From an uncultured Eubacterium sp. (lineage in GTDB: Bacteria > Bacillota > Clostridia > Peptostreptococcales > Anaerovoracaceae): a stretch of 64,000 nt of DNA. The notes under the pieces are model-generated. The model did not search any database and was not told the origin of the DNA. It was given only the letters and a program-made list of their open reading frames with translations. The stretch spans positions 62,001-126,000 of the forward strand of contig CABUXV010000001.1 in assembly GCA_902495595.1 (NCBI GenBank). The letters run 5' to 3'. The translations under genes were made by a program, and so were the position numbers. Below, in pieces: positions 51,118 to 60,828 of this stretch (the first letter of the stretch is position 1; every line of letters starts with the position of its first letter).

Positions 51118-51471
51118 GTGCAGTTTTTAGGATTTCAGGTACTAATTAAAAGAATAAAAGCAATAAAATTCATGATGAAAGATAGGTCAGTGCCAAAGAG
51201 GAAAAAAGCCCTTATTATTTTTGGCATTATATATTTATTTTTGCCTGTAGATTTGATTCCTCCAATACTTTTTCCCATTGCATGGATAGACGACTTGGTA
51301 TTATGGCTGTTTATACTGTGGTATTTGAGCAGTGAACTTGATAAATACTGGAACGGAGGCAAAACAAAGGATTATTCGAAAAAATATCGTGGAAAAAAAT
51401 TTGTCGATGATGTAGAATATGAAGTGGATGGGAAAAAGAAAAAAGAAGAAGCAAATAGTAATAAGAAATAA
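51118..51471 (+). CDS. DUF1232 (YkvA-like) small membrane protein
   Basis: A 117-residue protein of the DUF1232 family, function unknown. The signature YLFLPVDLIPPILFPIAWID followed by DLVLWLF, between a short basic helix and a very charged Lys/Glu tail, is diagnostic. The start is a GTG directly after the engB stop codon, using the GGAGGG at the end of engB. One or two membrane-inserted helices are likely. Confidence 0.85.
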   Translation: MQFLGFQVLIKRIKAIKFMMKDRSVPKRKKALIIFGIIYLFLPVDLIPPILFPIAWIDDLVLWLFILWYLSSELDKYWNGGKTKDYSKKYRGKKFVDDVEYEVDGKKKKEEANSNKK

Positions 51472-51509
51472 TATAAACCCTGTTACTGAATCATTTAAGG
51501 AGAGTTTGT

Positions 51510-52037
51510 ATGAGTCGTGAAACAATAGGAACAGTTATGATTACTCAGCAGCAGATAAATGAACGTGCAGCTGAAATAGGGCGTCAGATAGAAGCTGATT
51601 TTAAGGATGAAGAGATAGTTCTTGTAGGAATACTCAGGGGAGCCGTACTGTGGATGGCTGATATAATGAAGAATGTAGACTTGGATATGATTATAGATTT
51701 TATGGCAGTAAGCAGCTATGGATCATCTACGAAGTCTTCAGGAATCGTTAAGATAAATAAAGACCTTGATACGGATATTGAGGGCAAAAATGTTATTATT
51801 GTAGAGGATATTGTAGATTCCGGAACGACTCTTAATTATCTTAAAGGGTATTTTGAAAACAGGGATGCTAAACAGGTTAGAATATGTACGCTTCTTGATA
51901 AACCTGACGGAAGAAAAGTTGACATAGATGTTGATTATATAGGTTTTACTGTAGATGATAAGTTTATAGTGGGATACGGTCTGGACTATGATCAGAGGTA
52001 CAGGAATCTTCCGTACATAACATATTTGCAGGAATGA
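51510..52037 (+). CDS. hpt: hypoxanthine phosphoribosyltransferase
   Basis: Purine salvage enzyme that makes IMP/GMP from hypoxanthine or guanine and PRPP, 175 residues. The PRPP loop is VEDIVDSGTTL; GILRGAVLWMADI and the final YRNLPYI match HPRTs of Firmicutes. AAGGAGAG precedes the ATG. A terminator follows. Confidence 0.95.
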   Translation: MSRETIGTVMITQQQINERAAEIGRQIEADFKDEEIVLVGILRGAVLWMADIMKNVDLDMIIDFMAVSSYGSSTKSSGIVKINKDLDTDIEGKNVIIVEDIVDSGTTLNYLKGYFENRDAKQVRICTLLDKPDGRKVDIDVDYIGFTVDDKFIVGYGLDYDQRYRNLPYITYLQE

Positions 52038-52057
52038 AACAAATGAACGTTATATTT

Positions 52058-52097
52058 AAAAAGGTGCAGACACACTTTGATTGTCCGCACCTTTTTT
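52058..52097 (+). terminator. rho-independent terminator after hpt
   Basis: AAAAAGGTGCAGACA (52058-52072) pairs with TGTCCGCACCTTTTTT (52082-52097) with one mismatch and a T tract. Confidence 0.88.
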
Positions 52098-52183
52098 ATC
52101 ATTCATGAAATACCATATGGCAGTACTTCATGAACGTAACAAAGCCTGCCGCCGAAAAAAATCAGTAAAGGCGGATTTGTTTT

Positions 52184-52675
52184 TTAATTTTCCATTTGTT
52201 TTGCAAGAAATCCCGCTCCGAGTTCCGCTGTTTTTACCTCAACATCTGTAAGCTGTTTCCCTTCAGGAGGTATAATTGTTACAGACCCTATGGGATCGCC
52301 GTTTGTAAGAATAGGTATAACTACCTTGGAATTGTTTTCGTATTTATTCTTATGCTGTATAATGCTGTCCAGGTCTTCGTCAATTTCCTTGTTGATATAG
52401 TCCTTTTGCTTGATGCCGGAAACAGCTACAAATCTGTCCGTATCCGAAACCAGCACAGGCATACCCAATATGGATGAAGCCGTTTCAACAAAACCTTCGG
52501 CAATCTGTCCGAGTTCGCTTATAGGAGAATACTTTTTAAGAATTACTTCTCCTGAGGTGCCCGTGTAGATTTCAAGAGGATCACCCTCACGTATTCTGAG
52601 AACTTTTCTTATTTCTTTGGGAACGACAACTCTTCCCAGGTCGTCTATTCTTCTTACTATTCCGGTTGCTTTCAT
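52184..52675 (-). CDS. spoVT: stage V sporulation protein T
   Basis: Forespore transcription regulator, 163 residues. The N-terminal swapped-hairpin AbrB domain reads KATGIVRRIDDLGRVVVPKE (2-21) and the C-terminal ~110 residues form the GAF-like domain of SpoVT. GGAGGAAAT precedes the ATG. Downstream on the other strand lies a YabM/SpoVB-like flippase, HU and rqcP, recalling the Bacillus order spoVT-yabM-yabN-yabO, here with insertions. Confidence 0.95.
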   Translation of the reverse strand: MKATGIVRRIDDLGRVVVPKEIRKVLRIREGDPLEIYTGTSGEVILKKYSPISELGQIAEGFVETASSILGMPVLVSDTDRFVAVSGIKQKDYINKEIDEDLDSIIQHKNKYENNSKVVIPILTNGDPIGSVTIIPPEGKQLTDVEVKTAELGAGFLAKQMEN

Positions 52676-52809
52676 ATAATTTCCTCCAGTAACTTTTGTA
52701 TATAACTATTGTTTGTAAAACTTGGACAAATATACCTATTAAAGTCTTTGACTTTTAAGTATTATTGCAGTAACATTTTAATAAGTGGCTTTTAACGGGA
52801 GAGAGTATA

Positions 52810-54357
52810 ATGGAAAAATTAAGGAAATTTTGGAAAGTAATATTCGGAAGAACAGGAATACTTGTTTTTTTAATGCTGGTTCAGGCTGTCATAATATTCG
52901 GAGGTTTTGCGGTTCTCGGAAGCAAAGCATGGATAGCGAATTATACCACAAGCATTTTGGCTGTTATAATACTTATATATATTTTGAATGCAAGACAAAA
53001 TTCCAGTTTTAAACTGATGTGGATAATATTCATTCTTATAGTTCCCATAGTGGGCGTGGCTTTTTACATATACACTAAGATGCAGCCGGGCACAGCTTAT
53101 ATATCGAAACGTATGTATGAACTTTTGGAGGAGGAAAAGGAGTATCTTGTACCGGAAAAAGATACTTTAAATAATATATTATCAGAGTCAAAACAGGAAT
53201 ATGGTTTTTTCAGATATCTTCACAGAAAAGGAAAATATCCTGTTTATAATAATGCCAGCGTTAAATATTTTCCTCTTGGAGAGGACAAGTTTGAAGAACT
53301 GGTATATCAGCTGGAGAAGGCTGAAAAATTTATATTTCTTGAATATTTTATAGTTGAACGTGGGATTATGTGGAATAAAGTATTAAAAATACTTGCAAGG
53401 AAAGCACGCGACGGAGTAGAGGTAAGATTTATGTATGACGGTACCTGTACTTTATCTCTGCTCCCCAAGAACTACCCAAAGAGAATGCGAAAACTTGGAA
53501 TACAGTGTAAAGTTTTTTCTCCTATGAAGCCTTTTCTGACGACTCATCAGAATAACAGAGACCACAGAAAGATAGTCGTTATAGATGGAAACACAGCTTT
53601 TACAGGCGGAATTAACCTGGCTGATGAATATATAAATAAAAAAGAACGATTCGGACACTGGAAAGATACGGCTATAATGGTTCAGGGAAAAGCTGTTGAC
53701 AGCTTTACACTGATGTTTCTGCAGATGTGGAACATTGATGAGAAGAAGAAAGAGAATTACGATAAATATCTTCAAAAGTATGTCGTTACGGAAGCAGGTA
53801 TGAGAAAGGGCGGATATATTGCGCCTTATGGGGACAGTCCTTTTGATGATGAGGAAGTCGGCGAAAAAGTATATTTGGATATATTAAACAGGGCCAGAGA
53901 TTACGTACATATAATGAGTCCCTATCTTATTTTGGATGAAGAGCTTATTAACAGTTTGATGTTCGCTGCGCAGAGAGGCGTAGAGGTTAAGCTGATACTG
54001 CCTCATATTCCTGATAAGAAATATGCCTATGTTTTAGCGAGAACTTATTATGAAGAGCTTATAAAACAAGGAATACAAATATATGAGTATACACCCGGCT
54101 TTGTTCATGCAAAAGTATTTACATGTGATGATGAAAGAGCTGTCGTGGGAACTATAAATCTGGATTTCAGAAGCTTATATCTGCATTTTGAATGTGCGGC
54201 ATATATATGGAAAAATCCGGTTATTGATGATATAGAACTGGACTTTCAAAATACGCTTAGAATGTGTCAGCCCATAAGTGTAATAGACTGTAAGGAATAT
54301 AGTCTTATAGGGAAAATAGTGGGAAGAGTGCTGAGAGTTATAGCTCCGCTTATGTAG
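52810..54357 (+). CDS. cls: cardiolipin synthase (phospholipase D family)
   Basis: Membrane enzyme joining two phosphatidylglycerols to cardiolipin, 515 residues. Two N-terminal helices (about 12-60) precede two HKD motifs: HRKIVVIDGNTAFTGG (about 257) and HAKVFTCDDERAVVGT (about 435), both intact. GGGAGAG precedes the ATG. It stands alone between spoVT and the amidohydrolase gene. Confidence 0.94.
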   Translation: MEKLRKFWKVIFGRTGILVFLMLVQAVIIFGGFAVLGSKAWIANYTTSILAVIILIYILNARQNSSFKLMWIIFILIVPIVGVAFYIYTKMQPGTAYISKRMYELLEEEKEYLVPEKDTLNNILSESKQEYGFFRYLHRKGKYPVYNNASVKYFPLGEDKFEELVYQLEKAEKFIFLEYFIVERGIMWNKVLKILARKARDGVEVRFMYDGTCTLSLLPKNYPKRMRKLGIQCKVFSPMKPFLTTHQNNRDHRKIVVIDGNTAFTGGINLADEYINKKERFGHWKDTAIMVQGKAVDSFTLMFLQMWNIDEKKKENYDKYLQKYVVTEAGMRKGGYIAPYGDSPFDDEEVGEKVYLDILNRARDYVHIMSPYLILDEELINSLMFAAQRGVEVKLILPHIPDKKYAYVLARTYYEELIKQGIQIYEYTPGFVHAKVFTCDDERAVVGTINLDFRSLYLHFECAAYIWKNPVIDDIELDFQNTLRMCQPISVIDCKEYSLIGKIVGRVLRVIAPLM

Positions 54358-54383
54358 GGAATATTTGTTGTCAGGAGGTTTTT

Positions 54384-55670
54384 ATGCTGTTTAAAAATAT
54401 AACTATTTTGAATGAATTTTTTAATCTCGAGTGTGATTGCTATATCGGTATAAAAAATGACCGTATAGATTACATTGGAAAGAAAAAACCTGAAGGTGAA
54501 TGGGGAAGAGAATACGATGGAAAAGGTAAGCTTTTAATGAGCGGGTTTTATAATGCCCATGGACATTCGCCAATGACATTGATGAGGGGATATGGAGAAA
54601 ATCTTGTGCTGCAGGATTGGTTAAATGAAAAGATTTTTCCTTTTGAAAACCGATTGGACGGTGAGGCGGTATACTGGGCGACTATGCTTGCTATGGCAGA
54701 ATCCTTCAAGTTCGGCATAGTATCAACGAGCGATATGTATTACTTTTGCGACGATATGGCGAGAGCTTTTATCGAATGCGGGGCAAAAGGCAATATCTCA
54801 AGGTCAATAGCCAATGTTAAAGGGGAAAGCCCTGAAAAACTTGAAAGCTTTAAAGAAGCAAGGAAGTTTTATGATAATTTTCACGGAGAAGCAGATGGAA
54901 GGATAAAAGTTGATGCCAGCCTACATGCAGAGTATACATCAAATCCTGAAACGGCAATGGCTCTTGCTGAATACGCTTCAAGCGTTGATACTCTAATGCA
55001 GGTACACGTATCGGAAACCAAGCTTGAGCATGATGAATGTATAAAACGGCATGGACTTACTCCCGCGGCATATCTTGAACGTATGGGAATATTTGATGTT
55101 CCTGCGGTAGCGGCTCATTGTGTATATTCGACGGAAGAAGATATGGAGATATTCAAAGCAAAAGGTGTTACGGTGGCAGCAAATCCAGTAAGCAATATGA
55201 AGCTTGCCAGCGGTATCTGCAATGTTTCAGAGATTATGAAAAGAGGAATAAATGTAGCCATAGGTACAGATAGTGTTGCAAGCAACAATAATCTTGATTT
55301 TATGGAAGAGATCAAGCTTATGGCTATAGGCAATAAAGTTTTGCGGGCTGACCCGACGGCAGTAACACCAAAAGAAGCTTTAAAAGCGGCGACAGCAGGC
55401 GGGGCAAAAGCGCAGGGAAGAGATGACTGCGGTGTTTTGAAAGAAGGAAATAAAGCGGACCTGATAATTATAGATATTGATTCTCCTAATATGCATCCTG
55501 CTCACAATATCATCAATAATTTAGTGTATTCTTGTTCAAGCAGTGATATAATTATGACTGTTGTAGACGGAAAAGTGGTATATGAGAATGGAATTTATTG
55601 TACAATAGATATAGAGAAAGTTATATATCAGGCTGAGAAAGCTACAAATAAAATACTTGAAAGGCTTTAA
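54384..55670 (+). CDS. amidohydrolase, MTA/SAH deaminase type
   Basis: Metal-dependent deaminase of 428 residues of the MtaD/ATZ-TRZ group, likely acting on S-adenosylhomocysteine, methylthioadenosine or a related purine nucleoside. Metal ligands: AHGHSPM (HxH, about residue 59), HVSET, AAHCVY and the Asp in GTDSVASNN. LMRGYGENLVLQDWL is typical of this subgroup. AGGAGG precedes the ATG. The flippase gene begins two bases after its stop. Confidence 0.87.
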   Translation: MLFKNITILNEFFNLECDCYIGIKNDRIDYIGKKKPEGEWGREYDGKGKLLMSGFYNAHGHSPMTLMRGYGENLVLQDWLNEKIFPFENRLDGEAVYWATMLAMAESFKFGIVSTSDMYYFCDDMARAFIECGAKGNISRSIANVKGESPEKLESFKEARKFYDNFHGEADGRIKVDASLHAEYTSNPETAMALAEYASSVDTLMQVHVSETKLEHDECIKRHGLTPAAYLERMGIFDVPAVAAHCVYSTEEDMEIFKAKGVTVAANPVSNMKLASGICNVSEIMKRGINVAIGTDSVASNNNLDFMEEIKLMAIGNKVLRADPTAVTPKEALKAATAGGAKAQGRDDCGVLKEGNKADLIIIDIDSPNMHPAHNIINNLVYSCSSSDIIMTVVDGKVVYENGIYCTIDIEKVIYQAEKATNKILERL

Positions 55671-55672
55671 AC

Positions 55673-57301
55673 ATGGCAAAGAAATCACTTGTTAAAGGAG
55701 CTGCCGTACTGGCGGTTGCAGGACTTTTTGTAAAATTTTTAGGCGCATTTTTCAGAATTCCCCTTGCAAATATGATAGGTTCGGTGGGAATGGCGAATTA
55801 TACTCCCGCATATTCACTTTATAATTTTCTGCTTGTATTTTCGACAGCAGGTCTTCCGGTAGCCATTTCGAAAATGGTTTCCGAAAGACATGTAATGGGA
55901 CAGTACAGAGAGGCGGAAAGAGTTTTCAAGCTATCAAGAACACTTATGTTTTTCCTCGGAGTTGCAGGATTCTGCGTAGTTTATTTTTTTGCAGATATTA
56001 TTGCAGAGAGCATCAATGTGCCTGGTTCTGCTCTGTCAATGAAAGCCACCGCTCCGGCGCTTATACTGGTACCTCTTATGGCATCATACAGAGGCTATTT
56101 TCAAGGTATGAGTGAAATGACTCCTACTGCGGTTTCGCAGATAGTAGAACAGATTTTCAGAGTTGTATGTGGATTGGCTCTGGCAATGTTTTTATTGGAT
56201 AACGTATGGATTTTTGAAAGTTTTACGGCAAAGCAAAGAGGTGCAGCCGGTGGATGCTTCGGAGCATCTGCGGGAGCTTTGGGCGGACTTATTGCTGTAG
56301 TTATAATATATCTTCTTGCCAGAAAGAAAATAAAGAGGCAGGTATACAGTGACAAAACGGGAGATAAGGAAAAATCTTCCGTAATAATGAAGAGAATTTT
56401 GGTTATAGCTATACCTATAACCATAGGTACATCCATAATGCCTATAGTAAATCTCATAGATGCAGGTGTGGTATCATCGAGGCTGGCGGCTTCCGGATGG
56501 GATAAATTAGTTGCAGAAGATTTGTATGGTCAGCTTACAGGATTTGCGTCACCTCTTGTAGGCTTTCCGCAGATATTGACACAGGCAATAGTATTAAGTC
56601 TTGTTCCGCTGGTATCGGCGGCTCACAGAAAAAAAGATACCCATGATCTTCACAATAATTTGATTATGGGATTCAGAATGTCTATGATAATAGGCATTCC
56701 ATGTGCTGTAGGACTTATTGTACTTGCAGAGCCGATTTTGCTTTTGTTATATCCTACTCAGAAAGCCAGCGCGCTGAGTGCGGCATCGTGTCTTCAGATT
56801 TTGGGTGTAGGATTCGTAGGGCTTTCTATTGTTCTCACTATGACGGGGGGACTTCAGGGTATAGGAAAACAGATGATACCCGTAAGGAATTTGTTTATAG
56901 GCGTCGTTATGAAATTTATAGTTACCTGGACATTGACAGCAATACCGGCAATCAATGTTCTTGGAGCAGCTATAGGAACTGTTGTTGCATATTTTATAGC
57001 GGCAACGCTTGATGTCATGGCATTGAAAAAATATACGGCTGTAAAGTTTTCTGCAAATATGATATTCGTTAAACCTTTAATATCTGCGGCAGTTATGGGG
57101 GCAGTGGCAGTAGTATGTTATAAGTTGATATATGCCGGAACGGGAAGCAACGGGATATCAACTGTAATATCTATTTTGGCGGCTATAGCTGTATACGGAA
57201 TAATGATTTTGAAGACCAAAGCAGTGACCAGAGAGGAAGTTTCAAATATGCCTATGGGTACTAAATTAGTACGTATTTGTGACAAACTGAAATTATGGTA
57301 A
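55673..57301 (+). CDS. polysaccharide/lipid flippase, SpoVB/YabM-MurJ type
   Basis: A 542-residue MOP-superfamily flippase with about 14 membrane helices. The start KSLVKGAAVLAVAGLFVKFLGAFFRIPLAN and the TAGLPVAISKMVSER motif identify the SpoVB/YabM/MurJ branch that moves lipid-linked precursors across the membrane. Position between spoVT and hup/rqcP fits YabM of Bacillus better than SpoVB proper. It starts two bases after the amidohydrolase. Confidence 0.88.
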   Translation: MAKKSLVKGAAVLAVAGLFVKFLGAFFRIPLANMIGSVGMANYTPAYSLYNFLLVFSTAGLPVAISKMVSERHVMGQYREAERVFKLSRTLMFFLGVAGFCVVYFFADIIAESINVPGSALSMKATAPALILVPLMASYRGYFQGMSEMTPTAVSQIVEQIFRVVCGLALAMFLLDNVWIFESFTAKQRGAAGGCFGASAGALGGLIAVVIIYLLARKKIKRQVYSDKTGDKEKSSVIMKRILVIAIPITIGTSIMPIVNLIDAGVVSSRLAASGWDKLVAEDLYGQLTGFASPLVGFPQILTQAIVLSLVPLVSAAHRKKDTHDLHNNLIMGFRMSMIIGIPCAVGLIVLAEPILLLLYPTQKASALSAASCLQILGVGFVGLSIVLTMTGGLQGIGKQMIPVRNLFIGVVMKFIVTWTLTAIPAINVLGAAIGTVVAYFIAATLDVMALKKYTAVKFSANMIFVKPLISAAVMGAVAVVCYKLIYAGTGSNGISTVISILAAIAVYGIMILKTKAVTREEVSNMPMGTKLVRICDKLKLW

Positions 57302-57307
57302 AGAATT

Positions 57308-57350
57308 GTTCAGATTACCTAAAAAGTAAGCATTTTAAGGCAATCTGAAC
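57308..57350. repeat. inverted repeat next to the hup promoter
   Basis: GTTCAGATT (57308-57316) and AATCTGAAC (57342-57350) form a perfect 9-base stem, extended inward by CCT/AGG pairs. No T tract follows; instead the right arm directly abuts TTGACA at 57351. It may be a terminator without a U run or a protein-binding site. Confidence 0.5.
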
Positions 57351-57380
57351 TTGACAAAACCGTTGAAAAATGAAATAATA
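57351..57380 (+). promoter_or_regulatory. promoter of hup
   Basis: A consensus TTGACA (57351-57356) followed after 17-19 bases by an imperfect -10 (AATAAT/TAATAG). The leader to the hup start is about 80 bases. Confidence 0.45.
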
Positions 57381-57466
57381 GGTTTCGAAAATAATTGATT
57401 TTCATTACATTTGTTATAAACAGTAGTTAAAAACTATTTGTTATTATTTTTAAGGAGGATTTATTG

Positions 57467-57745
57467 ATGAATAAGGCTGAATTAGTAGCTGCAGTAGCAG
57501 AAAAGACTGGTTTTACAAAAAAGGATGCAGAGTTAGCTGTGAATGCTTTTGTATCAAGCGTAGAGAGCGCATTGGTAAAAGAAGAAAAAGTTCAGTTAAT
57601 TGGATTCGGTACTTTTGAAGTTAGACAGAGAAAAGCAAGACAGGGAAGAAACCCTAGAAAACCAGGCGAAGTTATCAAGATTGAAGCTTCTAAGGCTCCT
57701 GTATTCAAAGCTGGTAAGGCACTTAAGGATGCAGTAAATAAATAA
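57467..57745 (+). CDS. hup: HU family DNA-binding protein
   Basis: Histone-like nucleoid protein of 92 residues. The DNA-binding arm with GRNPRKPGE and the signature GFGTFEVRQRKARQGRNP are complete. A TTG one codon upstream is in frame; the ATG at 57467 follows AAGGAGG. A terminator follows, so it is probably monocistronic and highly expressed. Confidence 0.96.
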   Translation: MNKAELVAAVAEKTGFTKKDAELAVNAFVSSVESALVKEEKVQLIGFGTFEVRQRKARQGRNPRKPGEVIKIEASKAPVFKAGKALKDAVNK

Positions 57746-57769
57746 GTAATTAATCAAGTACAGATTTAA

Positions 57770-57795
57770 AGAGTAGCATAGTTGCTACTCTTTTT
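57770..57795 (+). terminator. rho-independent terminator after hup
   Basis: GAGTAGC (57771-57777), a six-base loop, GCTACTC (57784-57790) and T5. Confidence 0.88.
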
Positions 57796-57972
57796 ATGTA
57801 CAGGCCTTCTTACAATATTCTATAAAAGGCATTCCGCCTTATTTTTTCCATCGAATTGATATAAGCTCATACCCCGTTTTCTTGATTTTTAATATATGGT
57901 AAGTTATAATTAAAAAAACATATCAAAAAATTCAGCTGTAATTCAGAACGGCTGATAAATAACGGAGGGAGT

Positions 57973-59178
57973 ATGAAGGGACAGGACTGGAATAATTTAG
58001 GCAGCGATTTGAACCGGATTATAGAAGACGCTGTACATATGGGAAATTTTAGCCAGCTTAACAGAAATATAAATGATACAATACGTAAGTCTTTTTACGG
58101 AGAGGAAAGAAATTTCAGTAATAATAACAAATGGGATTTTGATCTAAGCAAAGGGTTTGAAGAAAAAAAAGATAATGAGCCCGTTTATGATAAAGATTCT
58201 TCATCAAGAACGGCAGATATAGACAATGCTGAAATATTTGCAAGCGGCGGTAAGAGAAGAGTTGGCTCGATTGTAATGCTGATATGCGGGATACTGCTTG
58301 TACTTTGTAGTTTGGCACCGCTTGCTATGCTTGCTGTAGGGATAATGATGAATATAGCCGGTCTTGGGATGGGATCTTCGTTAATATTTATTCTTATGAT
58401 TGCAGCGGGAGCTTTTTTAATCATAAAAGGCTCATTGGGTCTGAGACTTGCAAAACGATTTAATCAACATATAAGAAGTCTTGGAGGAGATACATACATA
58501 GATGTAAAAAAGCTTGCGCTTTATTGTCACCGAACGGAAAATGATGTGGTGAAAGAACTTAAAAAAATGATGAAAAAAGGCTGGTTTTTACAAGGACATT
58601 TTGACAGCAGCGAAAAGTGTTTTATGGTTACAAACGAGTCATATGAACAATATCTTGAAACTGTAAAAAATGTAAGAATGCAAGAGGAGGAAAAGCAGAG
58701 ACAGATGGAGAAAGCTGAAAAAAAGAACAGTAGGCTTACTCCTGAATTAAAGGCAATAATACAAAAAGGCAACGAATACATAAAAAGTATACGCGAGAGC
58801 AATGATGCGATACCGGGTGAACAGATATCAGAAAAAATATACAGAATTGAAATACTTGTAAAGCGTATATTTCAGCAGACTGAAAATCATCCTGAAAATG
58901 TACCTGATTTAAGAAAGCTCATGGAATATTATCTGCCTATGACAGTGAAATTGCTTAAGGCGTACGAAGAGTTGGACAGACAGCCTGTTCAGGGAGACAA
59001 TATTATGAAATCTAAAGGCGAGATAGAAGATACTTTGGATACATTAAACATTGCCTTTGAAAAACTTCTTGATAATTTATTCCAGGATACAGCCTGGGAT
59101 GTCTCGGCAGATATATCAGTACTTAATACAATGCTTGCACAGGAAGGCTTGACTGATGAAGGTTTCATTAGAAAGTAA
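57973..59178 (+). CDS. XpaC-like membrane protein
   Basis: A 401-residue protein of the XpaC (5-bromo-4-chloroindolyl phosphate hydrolysis) family; the biochemical role is not established. Two adjacent hydrophobic segments (about 98-160) split a charged N-terminal region from a long helical cytoplasmic part with KLALYCHRTENDVVKELKKMMKKGWF and a coiled-coil-like EEEKQRQMEKAEKKN. It is followed after 17 bases by a TelA gene, the same xpaC-telA pairing as in Bacillus, which supports the assignment. Confidence 0.82.
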   Translation: MKGQDWNNLGSDLNRIIEDAVHMGNFSQLNRNINDTIRKSFYGEERNFSNNNKWDFDLSKGFEEKKDNEPVYDKDSSSRTADIDNAEIFASGGKRRVGSIVMLICGILLVLCSLAPLAMLAVGIMMNIAGLGMGSSLIFILMIAAGAFLIIKGSLGLRLAKRFNQHIRSLGGDTYIDVKKLALYCHRTENDVVKELKKMMKKGWFLQGHFDSSEKCFMVTNESYEQYLETVKNVRMQEEEKQRQMEKAEKKNSRLTPELKAIIQKGNEYIKSIRESNDAIPGEQISEKIYRIEILVKRIFQQTENHPENVPDLRKLMEYYLPMTVKLLKAYEELDRQPVQGDNIMKSKGEIEDTLDTLNIAFEKLLDNLFQDTAWDVSADISVLNTMLAQEGLTDEGFIRK

Positions 59179-59195
59179 ATAGATAGGAGAGAGTA

Positions 59196-60332
59196 ATGGA
59201 TATGGAATTTAAGGATGTTTCAGCACCTGAATTGACATTGGACCCTTTTAAAGAAGCGGAAAAGTCGGAAATAGTGAAAGCCGCAGAACCTGAGGTGATG
59301 GATGATAATGTGTTATCAACTGAAGAACAGGCGATGGTAGATAATTTTGCGAATCAAATAGATTTGGAAAACTCGGCTGCAATACTTCAGTACGGCGCAG
59401 GAACCCAGAAAAAAATGGCTGATTTTTCGGAAACAGCTTTGGAGAAAGTCAAATCAAAAGATTTGGGTGAGGTGGGAGACCTTCTTTCAGGTGTTGTAAT
59501 GGAACTTAAAGGGTTTGATACAGCAGAGGAGAAAGGGCTGTTCGGATTCTTTAAAAAAGGAAAAAATAAGATAGAGGCTCTTAAATCAAGATATGCAAAG
59601 GTGGAAACCAACGTTGACAGTATATGCCGCGTACTTGAGAATCATCAGGTTCAGCTTTTAAAAGACATTGCCGTACTTGATAAAATGTATGATGCGAATT
59701 TAACATATTTTAAAGAACTGACTATGTATATTCTGGCAGGAAAGAAGAAGCTTGCGCAGATTAATTCAGGTCAGCTTGCGCAGATGCTGCAGAAAGCAAA
59801 AGACAGCGGTCTTCCTGAAGATGTGCAGGCTGCTAAAGACCTTGAATCAAAATGTCAGCGCTTTGAAAAAAAACTTTATGACCTGGAATTAACCAGAACC
59901 ATTTCTATACAAACGGCTCCGCAGATACGAATGGTACAGGGAAATGATACAATGATGGTTGAAAAGATACAGTCAACACTTGTCAATACGATACCTTTGT
60001 GGAAAAGTCAGATGGTTCTTGCACTGGGGGTTGCACATTCCGGAGAGGCTATAAAAGCTCAGAGGGAAGTCACCGACATGACCAATGAACTTCTGAGAAA
60101 AAATGCGGATACGCTTAAAATGGCGACAGTGGATACAGCTAGGGAGACGGAAAGAGGAATAGTTGATATAGAAACTCTTCAGCATACTAACGAAACATTG
60201 ATTTCGACCCTGGATGAAGTAATGACTATACAGCAGGAGGGACGGCAGAAGAGGGCAGAAGCAGAAACCGAGCTGAGAAAGATGGAAGATGAGCTTAAAA
60301 GTAAATTGTTGGAAGTTGTAGAGAATAAATAG
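59196..60332 (+). CDS. telA: toxic anion resistance protein, TelA family
   Basis: A 378-residue, mostly helical TelA protein. Family members are linked to tellurite and antimicrobial tolerance with unknown mechanism. Typical stretches are AILQYGAGTQKKMADFSETAL near the N-terminus, the central KNKIEALKSRYAKVE, and IPLWKSQMVLALGVAHS in the second half. It is coupled to the XpaC-like gene upstream. GGAGAG precedes the tandem ATG codons. Confidence 0.92.
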   Translation: MDMEFKDVSAPELTLDPFKEAEKSEIVKAAEPEVMDDNVLSTEEQAMVDNFANQIDLENSAAILQYGAGTQKKMADFSETALEKVKSKDLGEVGDLLSGVVMELKGFDTAEEKGLFGFFKKGKNKIEALKSRYAKVETNVDSICRVLENHQVQLLKDIAVLDKMYDANLTYFKELTMYILAGKKKLAQINSGQLAQMLQKAKDSGLPEDVQAAKDLESKCQRFEKKLYDLELTRTISIQTAPQIRMVQGNDTMMVEKIQSTLVNTIPLWKSQMVLALGVAHSGEAIKAQREVTDMTNELLRKNADTLKMATVDTARETERGIVDIETLQHTNETLISTLDEVMTIQQEGRQKRAEAETELRKMEDELKSKLLEVVENK

Positions 60333-60360
60333 TTGCTTATAACAGAGGAGGAAATATAAA

Positions 60361-60828
60361 ATGGAAAAAAAAATGAGAAGACAGGATAAACTTATGCCTT
60401 ATGATGAATGTGTTGAAGTTTTGGAAACTGCTGAATACGGCATGCTTGCAACTGTAAGTACAGATGATACACCATATATAACGCCTATAAATTTTGTATA
60501 TACTAACGGGGCAATTTATTTTCACTGTGCTAAAGAGGGTCATAAAATTGAAAACATAAAACACAATAAAAATGTTTGTTTCAATGTAGTTGATTCGGTG
60601 GAGCTTATGCCTGAAAAATTTTCGACTAAATTCAGGTCGGCGATGGTATTCGGTACAATAGAAATCGTAGAAGATATAGATGAAAAAAGAAAAAGTATAT
60701 GTGCAATTGCAGAAAAATTCAGTCCCGATTACCATGATGAAGGATTGAAATACATAGATTCAGCATTTGATAATATATATATGTTGAAAGTAAATATAGA
60801 TAGGATTACCGGGAAAGCAGCAAAATAA
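60361..60828 (+). CDS. pyridoxamine 5'-phosphate oxidase-fold flavoprotein (NimA-like)
   Basis: A 155-residue split-barrel protein that probably binds FMN or a related flavin. YGMLATVSTDDTPYITPINFVY and IYFHCAKEGHKIENI are characteristic of the NimA/putative-PNPOx group, some of which reduce nitroimidazoles. The actual substrate is unknown. GGAGGAAAT lies before the ATG, and its stop overlaps the start of rqcP by one base. Confidence 0.87.
   Translation: MEKKMRRQDKLMPYDECVEVLETAEYGMLATVSTDDTPYITPINFVYTNGAIYFHCAKEGHKIENIKHNKNVCFNVVDSVELMPEKFSTKFRSAMVFGTIEIVEDIDEKRKSICAIAEKFSPDYHDEGLKYIDSAFDNIYMLKVNIDRITGKAAK

Noticed and set aside
52700..52740. Possible sigma-G promoter for spoVT
   Set aside because: GTATA is present, but no CATA-type -10 lies at 17-18 bases, so the match is too weak to annotate.
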